DNA from: Arthrobotrys musiformis
Lineage: Eukaryota > Ascomycota > Orbiliomycetes > Orbiliales > Orbiliaceae
Assembly: GCA_036971715.1 (NCBI GenBank)
Contig: JAVHJL010000001.1
Span: forward strand, 372,001 to 436,000
DNA: 64,000 nucleotides
Direction of reading: 5' to 3'
Part shown: piece after piece, positions 43,116 through 55,046 of the stretch
Layout of the letters: every line of letters begins with the position of its first letter
Numbering within the stretch: position 1 is the first letter of the stretch
Notes under the pieces: model-generated
Told to the model about the DNA's origin: nothing
The model's database searches: none
Seen by the model: the letters and a program-made list of their open reading frames with translations, nothing else
Made by a program: the position numbers and the translations under genes

Positions 43116-45646
43116 ACCGGACCCCTTCGTACCCGCGTATTGGGTCAAATCTTGGGTCTACTAGTTTATAGAAATTTAGTCATCCCGCCGGGTGGACTGA
43201 TACAATCTTGTCGCCATTTGAGTATGTAACATACCGTATGTTTGCCTCAGTAGCGCTAGCTATTTTAAATCCACGCACTAATCTGGAGCCTTACACCCTG
43301 CAAGGGAGATCTAGATCTTTCTACGTAGGGCCGCCTATGTAACCCGCCCGACCTTTGTGTAGACGCCCGAAGCAAAATGGGATATAATTGCTATCGTTTC
43401 TGAGGGATGAGATGTCTATATGTAGGTAAAAGCTCTATATTGGCCGGATATTGAAAATGAGAATATTCCGCGAGGCTGTGAAGTGGGTGGCCGGGTACTA
43501 GCTTCGCTTGAGGAAGGAATCTGTATTGGTAAAATTCTCGAGAAAGGTCTACCCATACTTATAAATGGGATCACGGGAACCTAGGATGAATAGATATTAA
43601 ATTAAACAAAGCCTGGGATGCCTTTCATGGCGGCAGCAGATGTAGAGTAAACCGTATACATCCCTCATATATCAAATCATAATTGGTATCATATATGCTT
43701 ATGTTGGAGAAATACTGGCTGGACCCGGGGGTAACGATTCGGATTCGGAAGTTATTCTGAAATCGAGATTATAGCACTCTGCAGCTCTGGGTACGAGACC
43801 AGCACTCCCTGAGGCATTGTGTAACCTCTATCCTAGACTCGCTACTTGATCCGATGCCCAAGAGCGCTTCGTACAGTGCATATATGTAACCAGGACGTGT
43901 TGCCATTTAACTGGTCCATTAATTCGCTCAGGCACTTCAACATGTAGCTACTCCGCGCTCGACAATTAATTACGCTAGCTTGGGACAGGTGCTGTAATTG
44001 CGGACGCCACGCGTGAAGACTACCGTGAAGCCCAAAATTTGACAATTTTTCGTATTACTCATGCCTAGAGCTGCGCCTTTTGCCTTGAAAATTCCCAGAG
44101 TGGTAATTCGGAATCCTGTACAGGCATGCTCGGATAAGATACAGCGATCCCGCGTTGCAGACAGTCGATTCGCAAACCAGGTTACTATCCGCAGCGGGAT
44201 ATCCCTGAGTGCAGAAGGTGGCATGTTATCAGATATCCTGGACAAACCACGGCAGGCTACATGGCTTTCAACGAGGTTTGGTGCGTTTAACTGGCTGGTG
44301 GCTCCTAGATCAAGCCATGTATATGTACATGTACCTAAGAGTTTGAAAATCAGATACGTCTGTTACTTACTAATTTTTCTTTTTTCGAACGCAAAAATGA
44401 TATAAAAATAAAAGTACGATTAATAATAATATGCTGTCCCGTACCCAGCCTAAACAATATCTTGCGTGAATTAATTTTGCGTCGAAAAAAGAAATTTTTT
44501 TTAAAAAAGAAATTTTTTCTGAAGTACGGAGACAATTAGTAAATTTTGACGGTCGAGTTTCAATTTTGACATGGTAATTTTGAATTTCATCCGACGTTAT
44601 ATTCAAATATTCGAGCTGGGGTTTATATTTCGGAGCGCCTCTTTGTCGAATTCCCACAGTAGTGCAGTTGGCCCACAGCTGCATGAAATCCTGCAGCGAA
44701 AGTTAAGATTCTCTATGAGTCATTGATATGCAGGATCAAGCTTTGGCCAGCTTTGGTTTCTGGGGCAAGAATCACGTTGAGGACCAGAGCCAGCAATAGA
44801 GACTTGGGGTAAATTTTAACATTGGTAATTGGGCTACCTCCACCGCAGGACAAAATGCAAGCAGGACATGTCTCCAAATTATTTAAGAATCTTGTACCTC
44901 GAAAATATCACTTATTATTATCTTTAGCAAATCTTCGATACAACGGGATGATTAGTGAAAACAAAGAAATGATCGAGGAATACTGTACTATATACATCGT
45001 GATCATTTGTTGATTTCTCATATTATAGAGATAACCGCAATAAATACAATATGCAATACTTCTGATCTTCATTATGTATTGGGGCTGTAGAAGAGGTAGG
45101 CTCTACACTTTTGATACCTTAAATTTGGTTCCGCACTAGGGTCGTACTATGACAATGCGGTGGGGCGCGAGGCCTGGGTACGAGACCACGCTATGCCCAG
45201 AACCTGATAGAGCGAGATGGGAAGTGAGGGAAAAGTAAAGGGTGGCCATGTGGAAGAATCCCATAATATATAGACAGGGGTCACTCAAATTTAAAGACGT
45301 TTTGACAGCCTCCTTTCTAAGTTGTCTGTGTAGAAGTGACAATATAATAAGATGCTTATGCCTAGTCGATGAGGAGGGCGCTGTAAACCTAATTCGATAA
45401 CTACATACACTTAAATTACGAGGCTTGCAGTATACCAGTGCAGTCTTGCCCTAGCTCTAGGGTATCTCTAAACTTCGGGCCTGCGCAAAACAGCCCCAAG
45501 GAAATTATTAGTTATCTTTCGGGATACTTTTCGTTATCACTTTTAATATTTACATATTTCTCCCGAGATCGCACAGATCAACTGGCTGAATCTCGCCCGA
45601 GAGTATACTGGAAGGCCTAGCTTATTAAAATACCTCAATAACAAAG
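43116..45646. promoter_or_regulatory. Divergent spacer between the CHAT and first caspase genes, 2.5 kb
   Basis: This holds the promoters of two head-to-head caspase-fold genes. It carries three copies of the CTGGGTACGAGAC motif (43787, 44436 and 45174). The remainder is AT-rich with no credible coding region. No specific transcription-factor site can be named. Confidence 0.45.
43787..43799 (+). repeat. Dispersed motif CTGGGTACGAGAC (seven copies)
   Basis: Copies occur at 43787-43799 (+), 44436-44448 (-, one mismatch), 45174-45186 (+), 57372-57384 (-), 58665-58677 (+, one mismatch), 62437-62449 (-) and 62556-62568 (-). I saw none left of 43.7 kb. Flanks differ apart from a preceding pyrimidine-rich base or two. 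The core GGTACGAGACC resembles a pol III B box, so these may be remnants of a SINE, or a regulatory site. Confidence 0.55.
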
Positions 45647-47746
45647 ATGGAAGCCAACAAGTGGGTTATCTTGATTGGAGTGGATTTCTACATCAATGGC
45701 AACTCCAGACAGGGGATAAGCTTCCATAAATTGAACGGCTGCGTCGAGGATGTGCACCAGGTCGAGGAGTTACTCCGTACATCGTTTGAAGTGCGTGACC
45801 CCTTCATATACCGACTGACGGCTACGAGTCCCGGCGGAAACCAAAACGAACCTCAGGAACATCCCTCTCAATGGCCTACGTACGAAAATATTGTCGGTAC
45901 TTTTCAAACCGTAACAGAAAATGCGAAAGCAGAGGACTTGGTCTATATACACTACTCGGGGCATGGCGCGCGGGTTAAAACAATCTTCCATGAAGACTTG
46001 AAACCTGGCGGGATCGATGAGGCTCTCGTACCCACGAATATTTGCTCCGGGGGACGTTATATTCGGGATGTGGAGATCGCATATCTCCTTGAGCGCATGG
46101 CGGACAAGGGCCTCATAGTCACGCTTGTCCTTGATTGCTGCCATTCCGGAGGTGCGAACCGCGGACCCAGTTCCCTTGTCAGAGGTATTGAAAGGGTGGA
46201 TACCACTAAACTCGAATCCGATACCTCTCCACTGGCCTCACTAGAAGAACTCAATGCAGCTTGGGGAAATTCCAGGGCTGGAGGTGGACGGACCGTTAGG
46301 GTGGAGAACCACTGGTTGTTGGAAACTCGCAGGTATACATTCATCGCTGCGTGCCGCGCGAACGAGTATGCAGCGGAACATACATTTGACGGCAAGGTGC
46401 AAGGCTTGTTCACACGTGCCATGATCGATACTCTCAAAGCCAGCTGCAGCCCATCACAGCTCACATACTACGAATTGTGGAATTTCGTTGCCATCAAGGT
46501 TCGCGAACACAATAAAGAACAGAATGCGATACTAGGTGGTGAGGCAGACCGATTATTCTTCAAATCTGAACGCCGCGAGCTCTTTTACGTGGTTCCCATA
46601 ACTAAGGTTGTCGAGACCGATGAGGGAACTGAGGTTCAAATGAATGTCGGGGCAGCGCAAGGTATCTGTGAAGGCACCGGGATTGACGTGTGGTCTTCTC
46701 CGTGCTTTGACTTTGAACCTTCAGAACGACTTGCTTTACTGCGCGTAGTTGGGGTAGAGGATAGCACATTAAAAGCCAAGATAGCAGAACATTATGGAGA
46801 CCCAAAGCGCCCCTTAGAATGTGGGTTTCTAGCACGCCCGCATGTTGTGCCACAAATGGCAGTGCAACTAGTTCACCCCGAACCTCTCAGCCCCTACCAG
46901 GAAGCCGTTATAAAAGCGCGGGAGGCGTTGAACGAGGATAAAATACCTTTATCGGACCACGTACCCAATATCTCTTTCCGAGTTCATGTGAAAGATGGGA
47001 ACTACGTGATACTGAACAGCAGAGACCAACAACTTCGGAACCCTATACCACCGCTAGCCATAAACTCTAAGCATGCAGCAAAAAAGCTAGCACGTCGCAT
47101 TATACACTTGACAAAATACTATAATATACTCAACTTATCAAATGCTGAAAGAGGTACACATGATAAGTGGCTCACTGTGAGCCTAAAGAAAAAGCACCAT
47201 TCGTTCCCGCTGGAACCAAAGCTAGCCAAGGACGTACCACACTCAACAACCTTCCTGTCTTCAAAAACTTGCGAAACGACAAGTGGCGAGTGGCTGTTGC
47301 TGAAAGTGAAGAACACGTCAGGGAATGGATTATTCATCGCCATCATGGATCTAGACCGGTCTTGGGCTATAAGTCAAATATACCCTTACGCTCCCGGGGT
47401 AATCTATCAGCCATTGGCCCCAGATGAAATTTTGTACCTCCCCTTGAGATTGAATGTGTCGGATGGTGCGGTGGGGGTTGTCGATACTATAAAAATCTTT
47501 GTCACAACTGATCCAACCAGTTTCCGGTGGTTGGAAATCCCAGAACTCGTTAAGGTCGACCTCGACCTTGACAAAGGAATATCAAGACCGGCCCGTGGAG
47601 ACGGCATTGAGCCGACTAACGCGCTTGAGGTCCTACAAAAATCCATGATGCTCCCCGCATTGCGCAAGATATTTTTATCCGTTTATATTCCCACAAAATG
47701 GGATACTGTGGCCTGCACAGTGATAAGAGCTAAACCCGATATCTAG
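45647..47746 (+). CDS. Caspase-like protease A (peptidase C14), 699 aa
   Basis: Intronless. The caspase fold starts at once: KWVILIGVDFY, then NGCVEDVHQVEELL, VYIHYSGHGARV with catalytic His 106, and VTLVLDCCHSGGANRG with catalytic Cys 165. The p10-like part includes FIAACRANEYAAE and GLFTRAMIDTL. After about residue 310 comes a small beta domain (NVGAAQGICEGTGIDVW), a middle domain ending ARRIIHLTKYYNIL, and a C-terminal beta-sandwich (LLLKVKNTSGNGLFIAIMDL, VVDTIKIFVTTD) resembling DUF4384 of bacterial caspases. The same plan is seen in proteases B and C. It is divergent from the TPR-CHAT gene. Fungal metacaspases act in cell death and in heterokaryon incompatibility, and this form probably cleaves after basic residues. 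The partner is unknown. Confidence 0.9.
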   Translation: MEANKWVILIGVDFYINGNSRQGISFHKLNGCVEDVHQVEELLRTSFEVRDPFIYRLTATSPGGNQNEPQEHPSQWPTYENIVGTFQTVTENAKAEDLVYIHYSGHGARVKTIFHEDLKPGGIDEALVPTNICSGGRYIRDVEIAYLLERMADKGLIVTLVLDCCHSGGANRGPSSLVRGIERVDTTKLESDTSPLASLEELNAAWGNSRAGGGRTVRVENHWLLETRRYTFIAACRANEYAAEHTFDGKVQGLFTRAMIDTLKASCSPSQLTYYELWNFVAIKVREHNKEQNAILGGEADRLFFKSERRELFYVVPITKVVETDEGTEVQMNVGAAQGICEGTGIDVWSSPCFDFEPSERLALLRVVGVEDSTLKAKIAEHYGDPKRPLECGFLARPHVVPQMAVQLVHPEPLSPYQEAVIKAREALNEDKIPLSDHVPNISFRVHVKDGNYVILNSRDQQLRNPIPPLAINSKHAAKKLARRIIHLTKYYNILNLSNAERGTHDKWLTVSLKKKHHSFPLEPKLAKDVPHSTTFLSSKTCETTSGEWLLLKVKNTSGNGLFIAIMDLDRSWAISQIYPYAPGVIYQPLAPDEILYLPLRLNVSDGAVGVVDTIKIFVTTDPTSFRWLEIPELVKVDLDLDKGISRPARGDGIEPTNALEVLQKSMMLPALRKIFLSVYIPTKWDTVACTVIRAKPDI

Positions 47747-50690
47747 ACCGAACTGAATTTCTAGAGTGGACGTCCTAAGTTCAGGAACGAAAACCGACCT
47801 ATAATAACATCAAAATTACCATTGCGACACCCAAACCGCAGCTAGCCTTAATTTAATTCAATTCTAGAGATCTAATTCATATTATCCTGGGCGTGGGACT
47901 CTACTAAGAACCTAGGGGTATAGGATAAGAACTAGATTGAACTCTAGAATAGGAACACATAAGGATCTACAACATATTCATACAGATATATGGGCTTACG
48001 GATCTGGTGTATCCTAGCCTTCAGTTCTAGGGCACACCCCCCCGACCAAGTAGTTATGGGACGAAGGGAGTCTTTTAGACCTAAGCACCTACGCGCCAGC
48101 GATCCTTTCTTTGTTGTAACTAGAAATTACATTATTTTAAAAATTTATTCAGCTCGATTTTGCCGAGCTCTTATCTCGTAAACCAGATGCTACTGTATCT
48201 AGCATCTGGTTTACGAGATAACCGAGCTCTCTTCATCCTGTAAATAAGGACGCAGGAGCTTATTCGCTTTCGTATTTTATATTTATGCCTCTGGTAGCCA
48301 GCTCCCACCTAATGAAAATGCGGGCTTCCATTTCTCCCCTTTAGTTCCGATATATGCATCGTACAATTGTCTTTATCAGCTAGCTTTTTTATCTCCGCAC
48401 TGTGGATATTCATACCTAGAATTTTATTAGTCTAGAGGTAACTAGAATTATATAAAAATTTTGGATCTCATGTTTGGTTGGTCTCGCGGTGTGTTTGGCT
48501 AAAAATTTTAAATTTAAGAGAACAGAAGCGTTTGTCTAGGGATTTGTGTACGACAAAAATGTCGACATGTTGCTTGCCGCCTCCATGTTTCGGGCGTTTT
48601 CACGAGCAGCGCATTTTACATACGTGGTTTGATTTTGTTTGTTCGGGGTAGAGGACGTTAGTCAGGGCTGAGCATAGACGTGGGTAAACCCTGACACTCC
48701 GAGCTTTGGTCTAAAAACACATGACTAATTCCTGGTCTCGAGGCTAGACTAATTCATGATTTGACGTTGTCTCCGCACGGTGTATGTCTCGGGATCACTC
48801 ATGAGCTCAGGCTCGTTTAAAAAAAGCCTGGATCGGATTTGAGTCTGTTATCTAGTCAGGGGGTCGCTCTTCTGTTATCGTACGTACTGGCTGGTAGCTA
48901 GGAAGTATATTTTCGGTTTTTTGTATGTTCTTGGGGCTGATCGGACCCATCACCAATACCTATGTAGTTTCAATCGATGCAATCTCGGTAATTTTATAAT
49001 TATCGAATGTGAGATATATTGAAACATATCGTTCTGAGGCTGATGACATAGTTAATTCGCGTACCAATTAGTAAACGGAACCTGTCACTTTGTAGTTCTG
49101 CGTATGCATATGGTAGCGCTCGTCCGTCGAAGGATATCCTAGCCAGGAGATCCACACCATGCATAAATATACATTCATGCAGTACTATACTCGTATATGT
49201 ACATGCGTCTGTCTTTCCCTTAGATAGTGGTTCATAATAACCACGACTATCGATTTCGCGTAGCATTAATGCATTGATGCGCCAATCAAGAAAAGCTACC
49301 GTATGCAGTACCAAACACACGAAACCAATGCAATGTGCTAGTTATATGTTTGTCTGGTTGGGCCCAACAATCACAATATATTAATATCAATGAGAGAAAT
49401 TCTCGAATCCTCGAGATCTTGGTCATGACATTTGGGGCCGGGTTGTATCGTGAGAGCTCTCAAGGCATGCGGCAGGATTTAGTCTGGGGGTCGCTCAGAT
49501 GCCTCGAGGCTACGCTCAGATCTCCTCGCGCCTGGATTCGAGGCTAGCTCTCCTCTGCTTTGGGGCAAGATTCTAATTATTTGTACCCCAACCAGTACTA
49601 GATTGGATTATAGATACTGATACGCTACAGCGCATTCTCTAGGTACTATTAATTAAGTATCGACGCTCGGTCACCCCAAAAGTATCCGCGAGTCGATAAA
49701 TCCTTATACCATGTAGTCTACTATATACGCATACGGTATCCCAGGAGGGATAATTAAGGTCGACGAGCGTTCTATGCTTCTAATTGGCCAAAGCTACACT
49801 AGCCTCGACACAATCCAAAGTCGCATAAATCTGCAAGATTATTGTCCGCTGAATGACATGATAAGATGCAATGTGAAAATACGTTAATACTAGTTTCGTA
49901 CGAAAGGTGTGCTATGTCACGAGGCGGCTTGTATTTCACGGCCAGACTCTCAGATTTTCAATTTTGCAAGAGCGGGGCGTACTTGGATGCCGTGGGAAAC
50001 CTAGATGGAGGGCTGGTTTTCAACGTTTCAATTCGACATCATTGACCCACCATCAAAAGTGCATCCCGCAAGATATTACAAGGTATATCGATATGGGCCT
50101 TAATATCAATGTATTGGTTGAAAATACACACTAATACGAGAGATGAAGCTTAGGATCCACGGGACTGCAGTGTATTTATCAGCATCTTAAACTCGTCAGC
50201 ACCATCTATTTTCCGGACTTTCTGGATCCTTTGCCCAAAGCGATCATCCCAGTCCCCCCTTAGATCGACTATTTTTAAGACAGCATCCTCCACCCAGTAG
50301 CACAACCTTAGCTGTAGTTCCAAACTATCGAGTACGTGAGAATAGCTCTACGACTGACCGAAACTCCGTCAGCCAGCCCCCGTGGCAGTACGACTCATTA
50401 CTTTTAACCTCAATATCTTTATCTGCAATTATCTTATGGCCATATACCTTTTTAATTCCTTCACCAGAATTATATAAATATCCAGCTCTCAATAGGACAA
50501 GATTGATCCTACTTGCGGAAGTTCAGCGGTAATATTACAAAGTTTTGCGCAAACGCAACGACCAGGCCAAGGTAGACATACCCCCACTGCATGCACCTAT
50601 TCAATTTTTATCTGCCTTCCTGTACATTTTGGAAGCTGCAGCCCTAGAGTTTCTTTTCTAATCTAGTGTGGGAAACTCCCTAGTTTCGCA
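47747..50690. other. Spacer between caspases A and B, 2.9 kb
   Basis: AT-rich, with no credible gene. It contains the 51-bp hairpin element (48171-48221) and one A-box-like 11-mer (48479-48489). Short open frames near 49.0-49.5 kb have no protein character. Confidence 0.45.
48163..48229. mobile_element. 51-bp perfect hairpin element with 8-bp target duplication
   Basis: A 22-bp arm at 48171-48192, beginning TTATCTCGTAAACCAGATGC, is repeated exactly in inverted orientation at 48200-48221, around a 7-bp loop. The pair is flanked on both sides by the direct repeat CCGAGCTC (48163-48170 and 48222-48229). This is the structure of a minimal inverted-repeat insertion; an 8-bp duplication is the size made by hAT transposases. 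The same arm occurs alone at 34297 (partly degenerate) and exactly at 59422-59443. It has no coding capacity. Confidence 0.6.
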
Positions 50691-53165
50691 ATGGAAACCC
50701 CGAAATCCTGCTCTAGCTCGCGGCAAGTTGAGTTCGGAATGGGTACCGATCCTTGTGGTCTCGCAGGCCAGACCCAGGAACACGCCAAAGACCACCCGAA
50801 GATAAAGGCGATATTAATCGGAATCAACGATTATCATACCCCGGACGAGAAAATTACAAGGCAGGGAATCAGATATCCTGATTTGCGAGGGTGTGTGGAG
50901 GACGTCAATCAGGTCGAGTCATTGCTGAAGGACCTATTTGGCACCGGGGCCCTCGAAATTCACCGTCTAACGTCCGATACGGCAACCAACCGGGGTGGAA
51001 CCCCATTGGAAGAGTCTACGGTTGAAGAAGACAAGACGCTGCCTACTTACGCCAACATTGTCGATGCATTCAAAAGGGTTACGGAGCAAGCCAAAGCCAA
51101 AGACATCGTGTACATACACTACTCGGGACACGGGGCTCAGGTGGCATCAGTATATGGTAGCTTAAAGGATAACAACCTTGACGAAGTCATCGTACCCGCT
51201 GATATCTTATCCACCGGGCTGTATCTTCGCGATGTCGAGATTGCGGCACTACTTGATGATATGGTCAAAAGAGAATTAGTGGTTACCTTGGTGCTCGACT
51301 GTTGCCATTCTGGCAGTGCGAACCGCGGCATTGAAGGGGGAGCTGCGAGAGGAATTCCTTTGCGCGACCAAGTCATCCTTGACCGCGATATCATACCCAA
51401 AGAGGTCTCGAAGCGCCAAACCGATGTGTGGAAAAACCATCTAAAATTAAAATCCAGTCAACGCGGTATAAGTGTCAAAAGCCATTGGCTGCTTGAAGCG
51501 TGTGGATACTCCTTTCTCGCTGCCTGCAGCCAGAATGAATCGGCAATGGAGGCTCCGCTTAATGATGGGAAAACGCAAGGGCTTCTAACATACAACTTGG
51601 TTGCTACTATCAAAAATAACCGGTCTAAATTCAAAACCCTCACATACGAGCAAATATGTTCACTCGTCAGCATAGAGGTCAAAAAACGCAACAGGGATCA
51701 AACAGTGGTCTTGGCTGGCGAGACCAACCGCTTCTTCCTTTCTTCCGATTGTAGAGAAACGTTCGAAACCGCCCGCATGATTCGTGTAATTGGTGTGCAG
51801 GTTGAAGGAGCCGAACACGAAAAACCAGCTGCAAACGCAGAATTGCAATTGGCCACAAATAGATCAGATCAAACAGCAAGCAGAGAACCAACTGCAAATA
51901 AAGAATCTGCTACACACGAAAATCCCACTGCAAATGAAGGGCCAGCTACAGACAAAGAACACATCATTTCCATGGACGCAGGAACTGCAAAAGGAATTAG
52001 AGAAGGCATCGAAATTGATGTTTGGCCGTCATCAAGCATTAAGTACGAGTCTTCAGAACGGATAGCGCTGCTTGAAGTTGTATACGTTGAAGGATTCACA
52101 CTGAAAGCCAAGGTCAAGGAATGGTACAAAATTCGTCAAGACGAGCAAAGAATTGAACCTGGATTCTTAGGTCGGCTGCATAACCTACCGCAGAGAATGG
52201 TATATATTTGCCCCCTTGAGGAGGCGACTGTCGGCAGGGCCGAAGATCCTACAAGCAAATTGAAGGAAGAGTTGATCGCTAAGAATGTCCCTTTAGCGGA
52301 ATATCCGAAGGAGGCATTCTTCCAAGTTCGCATCCACGAGGGACAATATCAAATAGTTGGCAATGCGACAAAAAGGCTTCGTAGTACGGTATCACCAATC
52401 CCCACGGGGGCCCATGATGCGATAGCAAAAATGGTGCGCCGCATAATACATCTCACAGAATACTACGACTTCCTGGAGCTCCAGAACCCCAGAACTCTAG
52501 AGGCTGCGAACGGTGCTGACGAAGGGTGTATTTCCGCCCACGCGAAGGAATGCCAATATAATTTTCCTGGACCAGCAAAGAGTTATTTGAAGTCCGGACA
52601 GGTTCCTCCTGGATCAGGTGAATCGTGCCAGACCAGCCCTCGCGAGAAAAAGATAGTACTTCATATAGCAAATAATTCGGACGAGACAAGATACATTACA
52701 GTTATGGACCTCGCCTCAGATTGGTCCATTGAGCAAATATTTCCTAGGGGAACTGGACCGCAAAGTTTTAATATGGAGCCTCTGTCATCAAAGCAAAGCC
52801 GTCGTATTCCTATGACGCTGACACTGCCGGACAACCCATCCCCAGGCGAAATCATCGACACCATAAAGATCATCGCTACAACAGAAGGTTCTAACTACCA
52901 ATTGTTTCAACTCCCAAGCTTGCAGGAGGTTGATGACGGGAAGCGATCCGGGTTGCGTAAGCTTCGCCCTGACCCAATCCAAACCTTCAGCTTGGAGACC
53001 AAGGACTTAATTATCAGAGTGGGCGACCGACAGGAATATTTGGGGACTTGGGCAATAGATATAGAAGGTAATAGCGAGCTCTTAGGTATATTAGACAAAG
53101 GCAAGACCCTGCAAGATCGGGGTACCTTAGGGGGCGAGAATGTGCTTAGTACCCCAGCGAATTAG
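50691..53165 (+). CDS. Caspase-like protease B (peptidase C14), 824 aa
   Basis: Intronless paralogue of protease A. A 35-residue polar leader precedes KAILIGINDYH. Catalytic His 147 is in YIHYSGHGAQV and Cys 205 in VLDCCHSGSANRG. GLLTYNLVATIK closes the protease domain. Between the protease and the small beta domain lies a linker at about residues 370-425 made of degenerate Thr/Ala/Asn/Glu repeats (variants of TANKESATHENP). Then follow DAGTAKGIREGIEIDVW, a middle domain ending VRRIIHLTEYYDFL, and the C-terminal DUF4384-like region (VLHIANNSDETRYITVMDL, EIIDTIKIIATTEGS), with a further C-terminal tail of about 90 residues absent from A. A and B are clearly closer to each other than to C. Confidence 0.9.
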   Translation: METPKSCSSSRQVEFGMGTDPCGLAGQTQEHAKDHPKIKAILIGINDYHTPDEKITRQGIRYPDLRGCVEDVNQVESLLKDLFGTGALEIHRLTSDTATNRGGTPLEESTVEEDKTLPTYANIVDAFKRVTEQAKAKDIVYIHYSGHGAQVASVYGSLKDNNLDEVIVPADILSTGLYLRDVEIAALLDDMVKRELVVTLVLDCCHSGSANRGIEGGAARGIPLRDQVILDRDIIPKEVSKRQTDVWKNHLKLKSSQRGISVKSHWLLEACGYSFLAACSQNESAMEAPLNDGKTQGLLTYNLVATIKNNRSKFKTLTYEQICSLVSIEVKKRNRDQTVVLAGETNRFFLSSDCRETFETARMIRVIGVQVEGAEHEKPAANAELQLATNRSDQTASREPTANKESATHENPTANEGPATDKEHIISMDAGTAKGIREGIEIDVWPSSSIKYESSERIALLEVVYVEGFTLKAKVKEWYKIRQDEQRIEPGFLGRLHNLPQRMVYICPLEEATVGRAEDPTSKLKEELIAKNVPLAEYPKEAFFQVRIHEGQYQIVGNATKRLRSTVSPIPTGAHDAIAKMVRRIIHLTEYYDFLELQNPRTLEAANGADEGCISAHAKECQYNFPGPAKSYLKSGQVPPGSGESCQTSPREKKIVLHIANNSDETRYITVMDLASDWSIEQIFPRGTGPQSFNMEPLSSKQSRRIPMTLTLPDNPSPGEIIDTIKIIATTEGSNYQLFQLPSLQEVDDGKRSGLRKLRPDPIQTFSLETKDLIIRVGDRQEYLGTWAIDIEGNSELLGILDKGKTLQDRGTLGGENVLSTPAN

Positions 53166-55046
53166 GTTATATTCATCTATCCCGAACTTGCTTGTGATGT
53201 CATATATGCGCAATGAGTAAGGGAAGCCGGCTTGCTAGCATGTATATATATACTCGTCTCATATCAATCTTGTTATAACGTTAATGTGTATTTAACTTAG
53301 TGATTTGTATATTCTTTACTCCCGTACACATTTAGCTTTAAGGAGCATTTCATATTCAGTATTTACAACGTTTGTCGATTGAATTAAGATCGTTACTTCC
53401 CAATCTTATTTGAATTTACGGTCTGCTAGTTGATCACGTTGAATATTGCGTGCGGATAACCCCTAGGCCCCTGAGATAAATATTAAAGGGGCTCCATAAT
53501 TTGATAGGCAAAAGAAACCACTAATCGCCTATGGTCTGATCAGCCGGTCAGCTGATCTGTGGCCCCAGCTAGGTCAGCAACCAAATCTGCATGCCTGGCC
53601 GACGGGGGTCACTAACTGGCTCCCCTCTGGCGGCAACCGCCCCCACGTCAAGGGGCCTCGATTTTTTTATCAAGAATACATTGTCACTCCCAGCACCCTT
53701 TCGGCGCCTCTCAACAATCTCGTTCCCAAAATCAATTTGATGATTAAGATTTATCTAGAAAGTGGTGGTCCATTTGAAGTTTTGAGTGTAAATGACCGGT
53801 GTATTTTGATTATGTGTTGAAGTGTGTGATTTTGAATTGGCAGTGTCAATCAGGGTTAAGTGTGACCGAAGCCTTGAGTGTTGATTCGATTCATCCACGC
53901 TTGCGAGCTCGATCGCTCCAGAGGCCTCGACCTCGAAACGAAGAAATGACAGCACTACTTGAGCACTATACGGTAACCGGTAGCCTTAAAAGCCGACGCA
54001 GAAAAATTTAGTGTACGAGTGTATTTACGGCTTTATTTCGGTTAGATTAACTAACTAAGGGCTTTAGGTCCGCTAACGTAAAGGGTGACCTCCAGACTAA
54101 CGTAAAGGCCCTTCAATTCAAGTCTAGTCTGTACACAGTACGCTAGTACACGGGCGAACTATACTACCAAGTAGTTAGCAATTGCAACTGACGTCTGACA
54201 GAAAGCATATAAAGCTCAAGAAACCCCTCCCCAAATATCATGCATCAATGAGCTAGATAACATCAGAATCCATGGGGCCTGGTCATTTTCTCAAGCCCAT
54301 GCAATATATACTATGGTGTACAGTTCATTGACGCATGTACATGTACGTTGCATATACGTGCATATTTGCATATCCTCGAACGGATAGGTATCGCAAGGTT
54401 TGCACAACACATGGCACATCAACAACAAATACAGCATGGAGCCTCGATGCCAGGCGGCCAATTTGATGGATACAGCATGCGCAATTTATGCACACCGATG
54501 CCGCCTAACTGGGTTCGATAGATTGACCTTGTATTTGAAGGAGTCAGACACCTCAAAGCTAACGAGTACATTATTGCCACGCTGACTCTATTTCTGCAAA
54601 ATATTGATTCTAGCCCAGGAGTGTTCGAGCTCCTGAGAAGCCAGCATTCGTTACCTGCTACACGACATACAGCAAGTGCAGTTGGCAGGTATGTCGCCCA
54701 GAATCCCCAGAAGCATGTACCTAGGGTAGGTGACGCCACCAAGCGACTGTCTGCATCCTTTGAAATAACTCCTTAGGGAGCAGTACCCTGTTCTTTCTCA
54801 AGTGCATTTGGGGCTACGGAAATAAAAATTTTATACCGGAGGCTACCGCCGAGGCAAGGAAATAAGTACGCATTTTTAACAAACGGAAACAATGTTATAC
54901 CATCCGATTCAACTACAGATCGAGAGATTAGGTCGTTGACAAAACTACCCGGGGCACGCATTTTCTTTAAAAAACGTATGTTAAAGAGTCTTTCGGGGCT
55001 AATTACGAAGTGCTTAAGCTAACCTAAGGGATGATAACAGCGGAGA
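53166..55046. other. Spacer between caspases B and C, 1.9 kb
   Basis: AT-rich, with no credible gene. A 12-bp direct repeat CTAACGTAAAGG lies at 54073-54084 and 54097-54108. Short frames near 53.8 and 54.5 kb are not protein-like. Confidence 0.45.

Noticed and set aside
43116..43148. Start of the TPR-CHAT protein at 43148
   Set aside because: The codon there is TTG. The first in-frame ATG is at 43115 and is preferred.
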